A stretch of 64,000 nucleotides of DNA from NCBI GenBank assembly GCA_965658025.1, contig CBFHQL010000005.1, positions 62,001-126,000 of the forward strand, written 5' to 3'. The position numbers and the translations under genes were made by a program. Source of the stretch: UBA3537 sp965658025 (GTDB taxonomy: Bacteria > Bacteroidota > Bacteroidia > Flavobacteriales > Flavobacteriaceae). Below are positions 43,381 through 52,455 of this stretch, one piece after another. The notes beneath the pieces were generated by a model. It was not told the DNA's origin. It searched no databases and was given only the letters and a program-made list of their open reading frames with translations. Every line of letters begins with the position of its first letter. The first letter of the stretch is position 1.

Positions 43381-44782
43381 GTCCCTGTCCATAATTATAT
43401 GCATAACTTTGTTGGTCTGTGACCAATTGGCTGCACAAGAAATTATTGAAGACAAAAAAGAAGAAGTCAAGAAAATACAGGTCGATTCTACACAACTCAT
43501 CAAAGTTGATGGTGTTGCGGCAGTCGTAGGTGATTTTGTAGTATTAGACTCTGATATAGATAAACAATTTGCACAACTTGAAGCCAGTGGTGTATCCACA
43601 AAAGAAATTACGCGTTGTCAACTTTTTGGGAAACTTCTCGAAGATAAATTATATATGCATCATGCTATTTTGGATAGCATTGAAGTCAACGACGCCGAAA
43701 TACGATCTTATGTAGACCAACAACTAGAAGGTTTTGCACAGCAAATAGGTTCGATGGAAAAATTGATTGCCTATTACAACAAGTCGTCCGAGCAAGAACT
43801 TAGAGATGAAATGTACGAGCTCAATAAAAATGGAAAAATGGCTTCCATGATGCAACAACAGATCATAGATGAAATCGAAGTTACTCCAGAAGAAGTACGC
43901 CAATTTTTTAATAAAATTCCAGAAGACGAACGTCCATTGTTCGGTACAGAGCTTCGTGTTGCTCAAATTGTTGTCATCCCTGAAACAACCCAAGAAGAAA
44001 TAGATAAAGTTGTTAAAAGACTTAGAGAATTTAAAGCAGATGTTATCGACAACGGGGCTAGTTTTACAACAAAAGCAGTATTGTATACCGAAGATCCAGG
44101 TTCGAAGAGAACAGGAGGTAAGTACACCTTAAACAGAAAACAACCAAGAATGGCAAAAGAATTTCGAGAAGTTGCATTTTCATTGGCGGAGGGAGATATC
44201 TCTGAGCCGTTTAAGACTGATTTTGGCTACCATATCATTTATCTTGAAAAAATTAGAGGCCAAGAATACGATGTTCGTCATATTTTGTTACGTCCAAAAC
44301 TTACCGATGACGCCATTTTGGCTGCCAAAGAAAAATTGGAAAAAGTTCGTCAAAGCATTGTCGATGGAGATATTTCTTTTGCTGACGCCGCCAAGGAAGC
44401 AAGTGACGAAAAAGAAACTAAATACGATGGAGGTCAGCTACGTAATCCAGAAACTCAAGATTATAATTTCGAGCTTACCAAAATGGATCCAGAATTGTAT
44501 GCACAGATTCAAAACATTAATGACGGCGAAGTTAGCCCTGTCTACAAAGACGGAGATCGTACGCATCCCATAAAATTTAAAATCCTTACGGTAACGCAGC
44601 GTACCGATGAGCACGTAGCAGATTTCGCTAAAGATTATTTAAAAATTAAAGCACTCGCATTACAAGAAAAGCAACTCAATGCAATTTCCGAATGGCAAGA
44701 AGAAAAAATCATGGATACGTACATCAAAATAAACGGTAATTTGAGAACGTGTGATTTTAACAGCAATTGGTTTAAAAATTAA
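43373..44782 (+). CDS. SurA-like periplasmic peptidyl-prolyl isomerase
   Basis: A 469-residue exported protein starting at the ATG 43373 (MNKSLSIIICITLLV, signal cleaved near LAAQE). Codons further upstream lie inside the previous gene. A SurA-N domain is seen at GVAAVVGDFVVLDSDIDKQF. One parvulin domain is LRVAQIVVIPETTQ to GYHIIYLEKI, and a second parvulin-like domain is DVRHILLRPKL to HPIKFKILTV. The overall order matches SurA. Its partner in the outer membrane is presumably the BAM complex. Confidence 0.88.
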   Translation: MNKSLSIIICITLLVCDQLAAQEIIEDKKEEVKKIQVDSTQLIKVDGVAAVVGDFVVLDSDIDKQFAQLEASGVSTKEITRCQLFGKLLEDKLYMHHAILDSIEVNDAEIRSYVDQQLEGFAQQIGSMEKLIAYYNKSSEQELRDEMYELNKNGKMASMMQQQIIDEIEVTPEEVRQFFNKIPEDERPLFGTELRVAQIVVIPETTQEEIDKVVKRLREFKADVIDNGASFTTKAVLYTEDPGSKRTGGKYTLNRKQPRMAKEFREVAFSLAEGDISEPFKTDFGYHIIYLEKIRGQEYDVRHILLRPKLTDDAILAAKEKLEKVRQSIVDGDISFADAAKEASDEKETKYDGGQLRNPETQDYNFELTKMDPELYAQIQNINDGEVSPVYKDGDRTHPIKFKILTVTQRTDEHVADFAKDYLKIKALALQEKQLNAISEWQEEKIMDTYIKINGNLRTCDFNSNWFKN

Positions 44783-44791
44783 TATCAAACA

Positions 44792-45745
44792 ATGTCGGAC
44801 GTCACTGCAATAAACAACTACGTTAAAAAATTTGAGCAACTCAAAAAAGAAATTGCTAAAGTAATTATAGGTCAAGATGTAGTTATCGAACATATTTTAA
44901 TATCAATTTTTTCTGGAGGACACGTTCTTTTAATTGGTGTCCCGGGTTTGGCCAAAACCCTCATGATTGATACAATTGCAAAAACTCTTGGATTAGACTT
45001 TAAGCGCATTCAATTTACCCCAGATTTAATGCCTAGTGATATTTTAGGAAGCGAAATACTGAACAACGAACGCAAGTTTCAGTTTATCAAAGGGCCTATT
45101 TTCTCCAACATTATCCTTGCTGATGAGATTAACAGAACACCACCAAAAACTCAAGCGGCACTCTTAGAAGCCATGCAAGAACGTTCAGTAACCGTAGCAG
45201 GGCAACATTACAAATTAGATCAACCCTATTTTGTTTTAGCAACACAAAATCCAATAGAACAAGAAGGAACTTATCCTTTACCTGAAGCTCAGCTAGACCG
45301 TTTTATGTTTGCGATTAACCTTCAGTATCCTTCATTTGATGAAGAAGTTGAGGTTGTAAAACAAACAACTTCGGACAAAAAAGCAACATTAGATGTTATT
45401 TTTGACGCCAATCATGTTGTAGAATTTCAACAACTCATAAGGAAAACCCCTGTGGCCGACAATGTAGTTGAATATGCTGTCAAGTTGATTTCCAAATCTA
45501 GACCAAACGATACACATACCGCTGATATGGTTCAGCAATATGTTGAATGGGGTGCTGGTCCAAGAGCATCACAAAATTTAATTTTGGCTGCCAAAACGCA
45601 TGCCGTTTTAAAGGGCAAATATACACCCGACACAGAAGATGTTCAAGCTGTCGCTGTAAGTGTTTTGCGCCACAGAATTATAAAGAATTATAAGGCTGCT
45701 GCAGAGGGAATCAGTGTAGAACAAATTATTGAAAGTTTATTCTAA
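44792..45745 (+). CDS. MoxR-family AAA ATPase
   Basis: A cytosolic AAA+ chaperone-like ATPase, 317 residues. Walker A is GVPGLAKT (49-56), Walker B is LADEINRTPPKTQ, and QNPIEQEGTYPLPEAQLDRF is the family hallmark. Such genes usually precede DUF58 and von Willebrand-domain genes. Here the next gene is aconitase 86 bp on, so the usual partners are missing from this locus. Confidence 0.92.
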   Translation: MSDVTAINNYVKKFEQLKKEIAKVIIGQDVVIEHILISIFSGGHVLLIGVPGLAKTLMIDTIAKTLGLDFKRIQFTPDLMPSDILGSEILNNERKFQFIKGPIFSNIILADEINRTPPKTQAALLEAMQERSVTVAGQHYKLDQPYFVLATQNPIEQEGTYPLPEAQLDRFMFAINLQYPSFDEEVEVVKQTTSDKKATLDVIFDANHVVEFQQLIRKTPVADNVVEYAVKLISKSRPNDTHTADMVQQYVEWGAGPRASQNLILAAKTHAVLKGKYTPDTEDVQAVAVSVLRHRIIKNYKAAAEGISVEQIIESLF

Positions 45746-45789
45746 AATTTTCAATATAATTTGGATTTTTATTGCACTTAGATTACGCA

Positions 45790-45797
45790 TAAATTTG
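45790..45797 (+). promoter_or_regulatory. -7 promoter element (TAAATTTG) for aconitase
   Basis: A perfect TAnnTTTG match 34 nt before the ATG at 45832. Confidence 0.5.
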
Positions 45798-45831
45798 TAC
45801 ATTTAACCCCGATTTTAAAATTCATCGCATT

Positions 45832-48096
45832 ATGGCTTTCGATATCGACATCATAAAAAAAGTTTACCAACAAATGTCAACAAAAGTTGACCATGCTCGA
45901 GCGGTCGTTGGACGCCCACTAACCCTCTCAGAAAAAATATTATACAACCACCTTTGGGATTCAAAACTTGAGAAAGCATTTGAGCGAGGAAAAGACTATG
46001 TAGATTTTGCGCCAGACCGCATTGCGTGTCAAGATGCAACTGCTCAAATGGCATTGTTGCAATTTATGCAAGCCGGTAAGAAAAAAGTTGCTGTACCTAC
46101 TACCGTACACTGCGATCACCTTATTCAAGCCAAAGTAGGCGCTACAAAAGATTTGCAATCCGCATTAAACAACAGTAATGAGGTGTTTAACTTTTTAGAA
46201 TCAGTATCCAACAAATATGGCATTGGATTTTGGAAACCAGGAGCAGGGATCATTCATCAAGTTGTTTTAGAAAACTACGCATTTCCAGGTGGAATGATGA
46301 TAGGAACAGATTCTCACACCGTAAACGCGGGCGGCCTAGGAATGGTTGCTATTGGCGTTGGTGGTGCTGATGCAGTAGACGTTATGGCAGGAATGCCATG
46401 GGAATTAAAATTTCCTAAATTAATTGGAGTCAAACTTACAGGGAAACTTTCTGGATGGACGGCACCAAAAGACGTCATCCTAAAAGTTGCAGGGATTTTA
46501 ACTGCTAAAGGAGGAACAGGTGCGATTGTTGAATATTTTGGCCCAGGTGCAGAATCCATGTCTTGTACTGGAAAAGGAACTATTTGTAATATGGGTGCCG
46601 AGATTGGTGCAACCACTTCAACATTTGGTTACGATGCATCAATGGAACGCTACTTACGCGCGACAGATCGAAATGACGTAGCCGATGCCGCCAATGAAGT
46701 TAAAGACTATTTGACGGCTGACCCTGAAGTTTATGCCAACCCTAAGCAATATTTTGATGAATTAATAGAAATTAATTTATCTGAACTCCTGCCACACCTC
46801 AATGGGCCATTTACACCAGATTTAGCCACTCCAGTAGGTAGCATGACTGAAAAGGCAAAACAAAATGACTGGCCACTAAAAGTAGAGTGGGGATTGATTG
46901 GTTCGTGTACAAACTCTTCTTATGAAGACTTATCTCGAGCAGCATCCATTGCTCAACAAGCCTTAGATAAGGGGTTAAAAACTAAAGCAGAATTTGGTAT
47001 TAATCCAGGTTCCGAGCAAGTGCGTTATACCGCCGATCGTGATGGGATACTCAACGTGTTTGAAAAATTAGATGCAAAAATATTTACCAATGCATGTGGT
47101 CCATGTATTGGACAATGGGCTCGTTATGAAGACCCAAAAAATGCACCCAAAAACAGTATTGTACATTCGTTCAACAGAAACTTTGCAAAGCGTGCCGATG
47201 GAAACCCAAACACACATGCTTTTGTTGCTTCGCCAGAACTTGTCGCAGCGATTGCTATTTCTGGTCGGTTGGATTTTAATCCTTTGACTGATACCTTGAT
47301 AAATGAACAAGGAGACGTTGTAAAACTCGATGAACCCACAGGATTCGAACTTCCTGAAAAAGGATTTGCTGTTGAAGATGCGGGCTATCTTGCCCCTGTT
47401 GAAGATGGAAGTGGTGTTGAAGTGGTTGTTGCTGAAGATTCGGAACGTTTGGAATTATTAACACCATTTGTTCCAATTGGAAATTCAATTAAAGGTGCCA
47501 AACTACTCATCAAAGCCCATGGAAAGTGTACTACAGATCATATTTCTATGGCTGGTCCATGGTTACGTTATAGAGGTCATTTGGATAATATTTCCAACAA
47601 CTGCCTCATTGGTGCTGTGAATGCATTTAATATGAAAACTAATTTTGTGAAAAATCAATTGAATGGTGATTATGATGCAGTTCCTAAAACACAACGCGCC
47701 TATAAAGACGCAGGTATTTATACGGTTGTGGTAGGTGATCATAATTATGGTGAAGGATCGTCAAGAGAACATGCAGCTATGGAACCCCGTCACTTGGGTG
47801 TTGCGGCTGTAATTGTAAAATCTTTTGCGCGTATCCACGAAACCAACTTGAAAAAGCAAGGCATGTTAGGGCTCACATTTGCCAATGAAGCAGATTATGA
47901 TCTTATTCAAGAAGATGATACGTTCAATTTCTTAGATTTAGACCAATTTGCACCTGGTAAGCCACTTACAATTGAAATCGTTCATTCGGATGGTAGTTCT
48001 GATGTGATTTCAGTCAATCACACCTATAACGACTCACAGATAGAATGGTTCAAAGAAGGGTCTGCACTTAATTTGATTAAGAAACAAAACGCTTAA
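45832..48096 (+). CDS. acn: Aconitate hydratase (mitochondrial-type)
   Basis: Interconverts citrate and isocitrate in the TCA cycle. The 754 residues resemble mitochondrial aconitase more than AcnA/IRP1 in length and order. The [4Fe-4S] ligands are Cys359 (GSCTNSSYEDL), Cys422 and Cys425 (CGPC). Other signatures are IGTDSHTVNAGGLGM and the C-terminal swivel GDHNYGEGSSREHAAMEPRHLG. It ends 4 bp from the convergent spondin gene. Confidence 0.96.
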   Translation: MAFDIDIIKKVYQQMSTKVDHARAVVGRPLTLSEKILYNHLWDSKLEKAFERGKDYVDFAPDRIACQDATAQMALLQFMQAGKKKVAVPTTVHCDHLIQAKVGATKDLQSALNNSNEVFNFLESVSNKYGIGFWKPGAGIIHQVVLENYAFPGGMMIGTDSHTVNAGGLGMVAIGVGGADAVDVMAGMPWELKFPKLIGVKLTGKLSGWTAPKDVILKVAGILTAKGGTGAIVEYFGPGAESMSCTGKGTICNMGAEIGATTSTFGYDASMERYLRATDRNDVADAANEVKDYLTADPEVYANPKQYFDELIEINLSELLPHLNGPFTPDLATPVGSMTEKAKQNDWPLKVEWGLIGSCTNSSYEDLSRAASIAQQALDKGLKTKAEFGINPGSEQVRYTADRDGILNVFEKLDAKIFTNACGPCIGQWARYEDPKNAPKNSIVHSFNRNFAKRADGNPNTHAFVASPELVAAIAISGRLDFNPLTDTLINEQGDVVKLDEPTGFELPEKGFAVEDAGYLAPVEDGSGVEVVVAEDSERLELLTPFVPIGNSIKGAKLLIKAHGKCTTDHISMAGPWLRYRGHLDNISNNCLIGAVNAFNMKTNFVKNQLNGDYDAVPKTQRAYKDAGIYTVVVGDHNYGEGSSREHAAMEPRHLGVAAVIVKSFARIHETNLKKQGMLGLTFANEADYDLIQEDDTFNFLDLDQFAPGKPLTIEIVHSDGSSDVISVNHTYNDSQIEWFKEGSALNLIKKQNA

Positions 48097-48100
48097 ACAG

Positions 48101-48760
48101 CTAAAGTTTTTCGAATTTTACTGTGGCAATCGTTTTTCCATTACCAATAGGTGGCGTATTGATAACTGATATCGGTACTTTAGGATCTGTTGGTTCATTG
48201 CTTGAAGTGAAAGTTACCCCACTGTCTGTTCCCGCATCGTACGTTAGCGCATCAACTGTTTTTTCATCAACAAATTCTCCATTTTCCAGTAGGTTTTGAT
48301 TGATTATGGCGATATACCAATCCGGGCTAGGGGCAAGCATAGTGGCGAGGGTGATTGAAGAGAATTTATCATTTACATCAAGGGTGACGCTGAGTACTCC
48401 AACACCACTTCCTAATCCGTTCCCCACAACACTTTTTAGTCCTTCTCCAGCTTCTATTTTGGTGTTAAATTCATCCGATAACGCAGTTGTAGCTCCAATT
48501 TCGGCCATGTTTTTGATGCCTTCCGAAGCGATACTGCCTACTTTGAAAAATTCACTTGAGGGCTTGTGACTCCATCCAATGAGTTTTGAAAAATGTGCAC
48601 TTGAGGGATAATCTGTTGGGAAATCTTGTGCATTCCATTTGAAATCAAATGTCACTTTGTATTTAGCGATTAATAACTCTCTTTCTGCGGGTTCATCGGG
48701 TTTGCATGAACCAAAAAAAGCGATCAAAACCATACAACTCAGTATCCGTATTTTTTTCAT
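48101..48760 (-). CDS. Spondin-domain lipoprotein
   Basis: A 219-residue protein with a lipoprotein signal (FFGSC, lipid Cys about 19) and a spondin-N-like domain, seen as YKVTFDFKWNAQDFPTDYPSSAHFSKLIGW, then FSSITLATMLAPSPDWYI. In animals this fold occurs in extracellular adhesion proteins. In bacteria its role is unknown and it is probably surface or periplasmic. A possible -7 element lies about 110 nt upstream, and a hairpin (GGGC/GCCC) sits 8 nt before the ATG. Confidence 0.82.
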   Translation of the reverse strand: MKKIRILSCMVLIAFFGSCKPDEPAERELLIAKYKVTFDFKWNAQDFPTDYPSSAHFSKLIGWSHKPSSEFFKVGSIASEGIKNMAEIGATTALSDEFNTKIEAGEGLKSVVGNGLGSGVGVLSVTLDVNDKFSSITLATMLAPSPDWYIAIINQNLLENGEFVDEKTVDALTYDAGTDSGVTFTSSNEPTDPKVPISVINTPPIGNGKTIATVKFEKL

Positions 48761-48870
48761 TTGTTAAGGGCTTTATGCCCCAACCGTTTTATAAAAACAT
48801 ATCTGAAATCTCTGAACTAGTATGCGAGATTATTTCATGGTTGTAGAACGTTTGGAGCGTTTCTTTACTT

Positions 48871-48878
48871 CAAATTTA
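48871..48878 (-). promoter_or_regulatory. Possible -7 element (TAAATTTG) for the spondin gene
   Basis: A perfect TAnnTTTG match 110 nt upstream of the ATG at 48760. The long leader makes the assignment less sure. Confidence 0.35.
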
Positions 48879-48909
48879 TAAAAAAAATAACTATTCTGAT
48901 ATATCTTCT

Positions 48910-49599
48910 TTAATGCTTAGATTTTTGGGTGAAGTATTCAAAAAAGAACAAGTTCATTAAAATCATAGAATAGGCATAAATACTGTCTTCTACGGGGATG
49001 GTTCCCATACGTAATCCCAAATTTTCGGCATTGTTGTACCATACTACTTGACTTTCAATCCAACTTCCCGTAAGGACGCCATTGACAATAAAAAAGGGAA
49101 TCAACATGATCAAAAAAGTTAGAAAAAAGTGTTGTAGTAGTTTTGGATTATATTTTAAAACAACGAATGTCAGTGGAATTGCTAAACTAAAATTCACGAG
49201 TGTATACCATTTGTCATAGTTGAAAATTAATAGTAATGCCAGTATGAGCATCAAGCCAACAGCAATTGTTTTTGAACTGTTTTCTCCAAGTTTCATTTTA
49301 GGGAAATAGAGTAGTAGGGCATAGTGTGTAAATACACAGGCGAAGGGAATACAAATAAAAAAAAGCCATTCTTCAAGAGGTAGACTTAATAGTTCTGTAT
49401 TAAGAAAATAATCTGGATTGAATCCCCAGATTTCATGTCTTGTAAAAACGACATCCCAAGGAATAAATACCACCATTGTTAGTATCATCGAGAGGAATAG
49501 CCAATGAAATTGTTTGTGGAGTTTTAATTTAGGATGAAAACTGTACAAAAAAGGAACAGAAATCGATCCAATATTTAACCACAAGTAAAGTGAATTCAC
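48910..49599 (-). CDS. crtY: Lycopene cyclase, CrtYcd/CarRA type
   Basis: A 229-residue integral membrane protein with about seven helices and two repeats of the lycopene-cyclase domain found in heterodimeric CrtYc/CrtYd and fungal CarRA enzymes. The first repeat holds FIPWDVVFTRHEIWGFNP and PLEEWLFFICIPF. The second holds VPVEDSIYAYSMILMNLFFFEYF with the matching PxE-x(F/Y) elements. It should convert lycopene to beta-carotene. It is last in the crtI-crtB-crtZ-crtY unit. Confidence 0.88.
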   Translation of the reverse strand: MNSLYLWLNIGSISVPFLYSFHPKLKLHKQFHWLFLSMILTMVVFIPWDVVFTRHEIWGFNPDYFLNTELLSLPLEEWLFFICIPFACVFTHYALLLYFPKMKLGENSSKTIAVGLMLILALLLIFNYDKWYTLVNFSLAIPLTFVVLKYNPKLLQHFFLTFLIMLIPFFIVNGVLTGSWIESQVVWYNNAENLGLRMGTIPVEDSIYAYSMILMNLFFFEYFTQKSKH

Positions 49600-49602
49600 A
49601 AT

Positions 49603-50052
49603 TTATTTTTTAAAATATTTAAAAGGAACCACTAACATTCCGAAGCATTCACCATCTTTTTTACCGAGGTGTTTGTGGTGAATTTTGTGTGCACGTCTAA
49701 CGCCTTTTGCATACCAGTTGTTGGCTTTTCGGAACATTTTGAAGCGTTGATGAATAAATATGTCATGCACTACAAAATAGGTAGCCCCATAAGCCATAAT
49801 ACCCAATCCGATAGGAAGTCCAGCCCAAAAGCTTTCGTAACTCCAAAAATAAAAGCAAGTCATACTCACTACTGCATAGAAAATAAAGAATGCATCGTTT
49901 CGTTCAAACCAACTGTCGTGGTCTTTGTGGTGGTGGTCTTTATGTAAACTCCACAAAAAGCCATGCATAATGTATTTGTGTGTAAACCACGCCATAAATT
50001 CCATAGTGCTAAATGTGGCTAAGAAAACAGCTATCCATAAAAGTGTGTTCAT
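49603..50052 (-). CDS. crtZ: Beta-carotene hydroxylase
   Basis: A di-iron membrane hydroxylase that adds 3-OH to both beta rings, giving zeaxanthin. The 149 residues carry the histidine motifs HKYIMH, HKDHH and HKIHHKH that ligate the iron pair, and four hydrophobic segments. The gap to the lycopene cyclase is 3 bp. Zeaxanthin is the typical flavobacterial yellow pigment, and no ketolase is seen here. Confidence 0.93.
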   Translation of the reverse strand: MNTLLWIAVFLATFSTMEFMAWFTHKYIMHGFLWSLHKDHHHKDHDSWFERNDAFFIFYAVVSMTCFYFWSYESFWAGLPIGLGIMAYGATYFVVHDIFIHQRFKMFRKANNWYAKGVRRAHKIHHKHLGKKDGECFGMLVVPFKYFKK

Positions 50053-50063
50053 AATATTTAGGT

Positions 50064-50903
50064 TTATAATAGATTCAGATGATATTTAACATAACTACGC
50101 GTGAGTAGTTCTACTTTTTTGTAATTAGGTACGCGAATTCGTGTATTTTTGATTTCTAAAGCAGGCGTTTTTTTAAGTTTTTTAAGCAATTGACTGTAAT
50201 AACGATAGGCCATAAAAACGCCAAATTTAGCTTCAATGGGCAATAATTTTATTCCATTCAGCCCTTCGGCAAAGTCATTTTCTATATCGTCGATAATGTG
50301 TTGTTTAGCAATTTCATCGAGGTTATTGAGGTCTGTATTTGGAAAATAAGTTCTGTTCAGCTCATCATGGTCTGCTTTTAAATCTCTCAAAAAGTTTACC
50401 TTTTGAAAAGCAGAACCCAATGCCATTGCTGGTTTCTTCAGCGAAGCATATTTTTTTTGATCGCCATTGACAAACACTTTTAGACACATCAACCCAACGA
50501 CATCGGCAGAGCCATAAATATAGTTTTTAAATTCTTCTTCTGTTTTGTATGTCGACTTGTGCAAATCCAAACGCATTGAATTCATGAATGCATCAACAAG
50601 CGCTCTATCAATGTTGTACTTGTAATATGTATGTTGAAAGGCATTTAAAATTGGATTAAGACTGATTTTATTTTGGAGTGCTATCTCCAAATCTGTTTCA
50701 AACTTTGCGAATAAATCTTTTTTTGGATAGTCATGAAAAGAGTCAACAATTTCATCAGCCAGACGGACAAATCCATAAATATTATAGATGTCTTGGCGAA
50801 TCGAATTGGCCAACATTTTTGTAGCCATCGAAAATGAAGTGCTGTAGGTTTTAGTAACAATTTTACTACAGTCTTTTGATACAGTGTCGAAAATAGATTT
50901 CAT
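50064..50903 (-). CDS. crtB: Phytoene synthase
   Basis: Joins two geranylgeranyl diphosphates head to head to phytoene. The 279 residues have two Mg-binding motifs, RLADEIVDSF (DxxxD, near residue 50) and FLRDLKADHDELNRTYFP, as in squalene/phytoene synthases. It lies 11 bp upstream of crtZ and 37 bp downstream of crtI. Confidence 0.95.
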   Translation of the reverse strand: MKSIFDTVSKDCSKIVTKTYSTSFSMATKMLANSIRQDIYNIYGFVRLADEIVDSFHDYPKKDLFAKFETDLEIALQNKISLNPILNAFQHTYYKYNIDRALVDAFMNSMRLDLHKSTYKTEEEFKNYIYGSADVVGLMCLKVFVNGDQKKYASLKKPAMALGSAFQKVNFLRDLKADHDELNRTYFPNTDLNNLDEIAKQHIIDDIENDFAEGLNGIKLLPIEAKFGVFMAYRYYSQLLKKLKKTPALEIKNTRIRVPNYKKVELLTRSYVKYHLNLL

Positions 50904-50940
50904 AAACTTAAACTTTTAATACCATTACAAAACAAGTCAA

Positions 50941-52401
50941 TCACAAGACTTTTTGAATAAGTTCGGCAGTAAGTTTTCCAGAGATTAGCGAGGGCGGGAC
51001 TCCAGGTCCAGGGACGGTAAGCTGCCCCGTAAAATATAAGTGTTTAACTTTTTTACTTTTTAATTTTGGTCTGAGAAACGCAGTTTGCAAGAGCGTATTG
51101 GCCATTCCATAGGCGTTTCCTTTGTATGAATTATAGTCTTTTATAAAGTCATTCACACAAAATGACTCTTTAAAGATAATATTATTTTTAACATCTTGCT
51201 CTGTGAGTGTTTCAAATCTTTGAATAATTTTTTCAAAATAGGCATCCCGAAGTTCTTGAGTGTCTTCTAATCCCGGTGCTAATGGTATAAGGAAAATACC
51301 AGCTTCTTTGCCTTTGGGCGCACAAGAATCGTCGGTAATACTAGGGAAACTTGCATAAAAAAGCGGTTTTTCTGGCCAAGCAGGATCATCATAAATTGCT
51401 TCAGCATGCACATCAAAATCTACATCAAAAAATAATGTGTGGTGGTTTACGTTTTTCAATTTTTTATCAAAACCAACATAAAACAGTAGAGAAGATGGTG
51501 CAAATGTTTTTTTGTCCCAATATTTTTCTGAATACTGACGGTGTTTTTCCTCCAAAAGGGTCTCGGTGTGGTGGTAATCTGCACCACTCAAAACAAGATC
51601 ACATTTTTCGTTTTTGCCATTAACCACAATACCATTTGCTGTACCATTTTCGACCAAAATTGAGGTTACATTAGCTTCAGTTTTAATTCTAACACCAAGT
51701 TCTTTTGCTAAAGACTCCATGGCTAAAATAACCTGATACATTCCTTTTTTTGGATGAAATGTGCCAAGTCCAAAATCTGCATAGTTCATAAAACTATAAA
51801 ATGAAGGTGTATCGCTTGGTTTAGCCCCTAAAAATAAAACAGGAAATTCTAAAATTTGCGCAAGACGATTGTTTTTAAATCGTTTTCTGACATCCCGTTT
51901 GATGGTGCTCAAAAATTGATTGAGTTTTAGCACTGTTTTGGGTGTCACCAACTCCAAAGGCGAAACACCAGGATTATACACCAAATCTTTAATAGCAATA
52001 TCGTAGTTGCTTTTTGCGCCAGCGATGAATTCCATGAGCTTTTTTGAACTCCCTGGTTCTTCTTTGTCAAATGCGTTACAAATTTTGTCTAAACTATTTT
52101 CAATGGTAATGAAATCTTTTTTGCCAAAATACACACTGTATGCTGGATCTAACTTTTCGAGGGTATAATAGGTAGAAGGATGCTTTTTGAAATCTGCAAA
52201 AAAGCGTTCAAAAACATCAGGCATCCAATACCATGTTGGACCAATATCGAAGGTAAACCCTTCTTTTTTTAGTTGCCTTGCTCGGCCGCCAATGGTTTTA
52301 TTTTTTTCAAAAATGGTTACTTCATACCCTGCTTGAGCAAGGTAACAAGATGCTGCCAAGGACGAAAATCCCGAACCTATGATGTGTATAGTTTTCTTCA
52401 T
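50941..52401 (-). CDS. crtI: Phytoene desaturase (lycopene-forming type)
   Basis: A FAD-dependent desaturase that turns phytoene to lycopene in four steps. The 486 residues begin with the dinucleotide-binding GSGFSSLAASCYLAQAGY (9-26) and end in FTGQLTVPGPGVPPSLISGK, the CrtI signature. It is the first enzyme gene after the MerR/CarH-like regulator, across a 54-bp gap that contains a 12-bp palindrome. Confidence 0.95.
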   Translation of the reverse strand: MKKTIHIIGSGFSSLAASCYLAQAGYEVTIFEKNKTIGGRARQLKKEGFTFDIGPTWYWMPDVFERFFADFKKHPSTYYTLEKLDPAYSVYFGKKDFITIENSLDKICNAFDKEEPGSSKKLMEFIAGAKSNYDIAIKDLVYNPGVSPLELVTPKTVLKLNQFLSTIKRDVRKRFKNNRLAQILEFPVLFLGAKPSDTPSFYSFMNYADFGLGTFHPKKGMYQVILAMESLAKELGVRIKTEANVTSILVENGTANGIVVNGKNEKCDLVLSGADYHHTETLLEEKHRQYSEKYWDKKTFAPSSLLFYVGFDKKLKNVNHHTLFFDVDFDVHAEAIYDDPAWPEKPLFYASFPSITDDSCAPKGKEAGIFLIPLAPGLEDTQELRDAYFEKIIQRFETLTEQDVKNNIIFKESFCVNDFIKDYNSYKGNAYGMANTLLQTAFLRPKLKSKKVKHLYFTGQLTVPGPGVPPSLISGKLTAELIQKVL

Positions 52402-52428
52402 TTGTCTATAAAAGTAATGAAAAGACTA

Positions 52429-52440
52429 TACAGAGCTGTA
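52429..52440. promoter_or_regulatory. Palindrome upstream of crtI, candidate operator
   Basis: The perfect inverted repeat TACAG-AG-CTGTA lies 28 bp before the crtI ATG, in the 54-bp gap after the regulator gene. Position makes it a candidate operator for the CarH-like regulator. There is no experimental or comparative support, and no clear TAnnTTTG element in the gap. Confidence 0.35.
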
Positions 52441-52455
52441 CTTCCAGAGTGTTTT

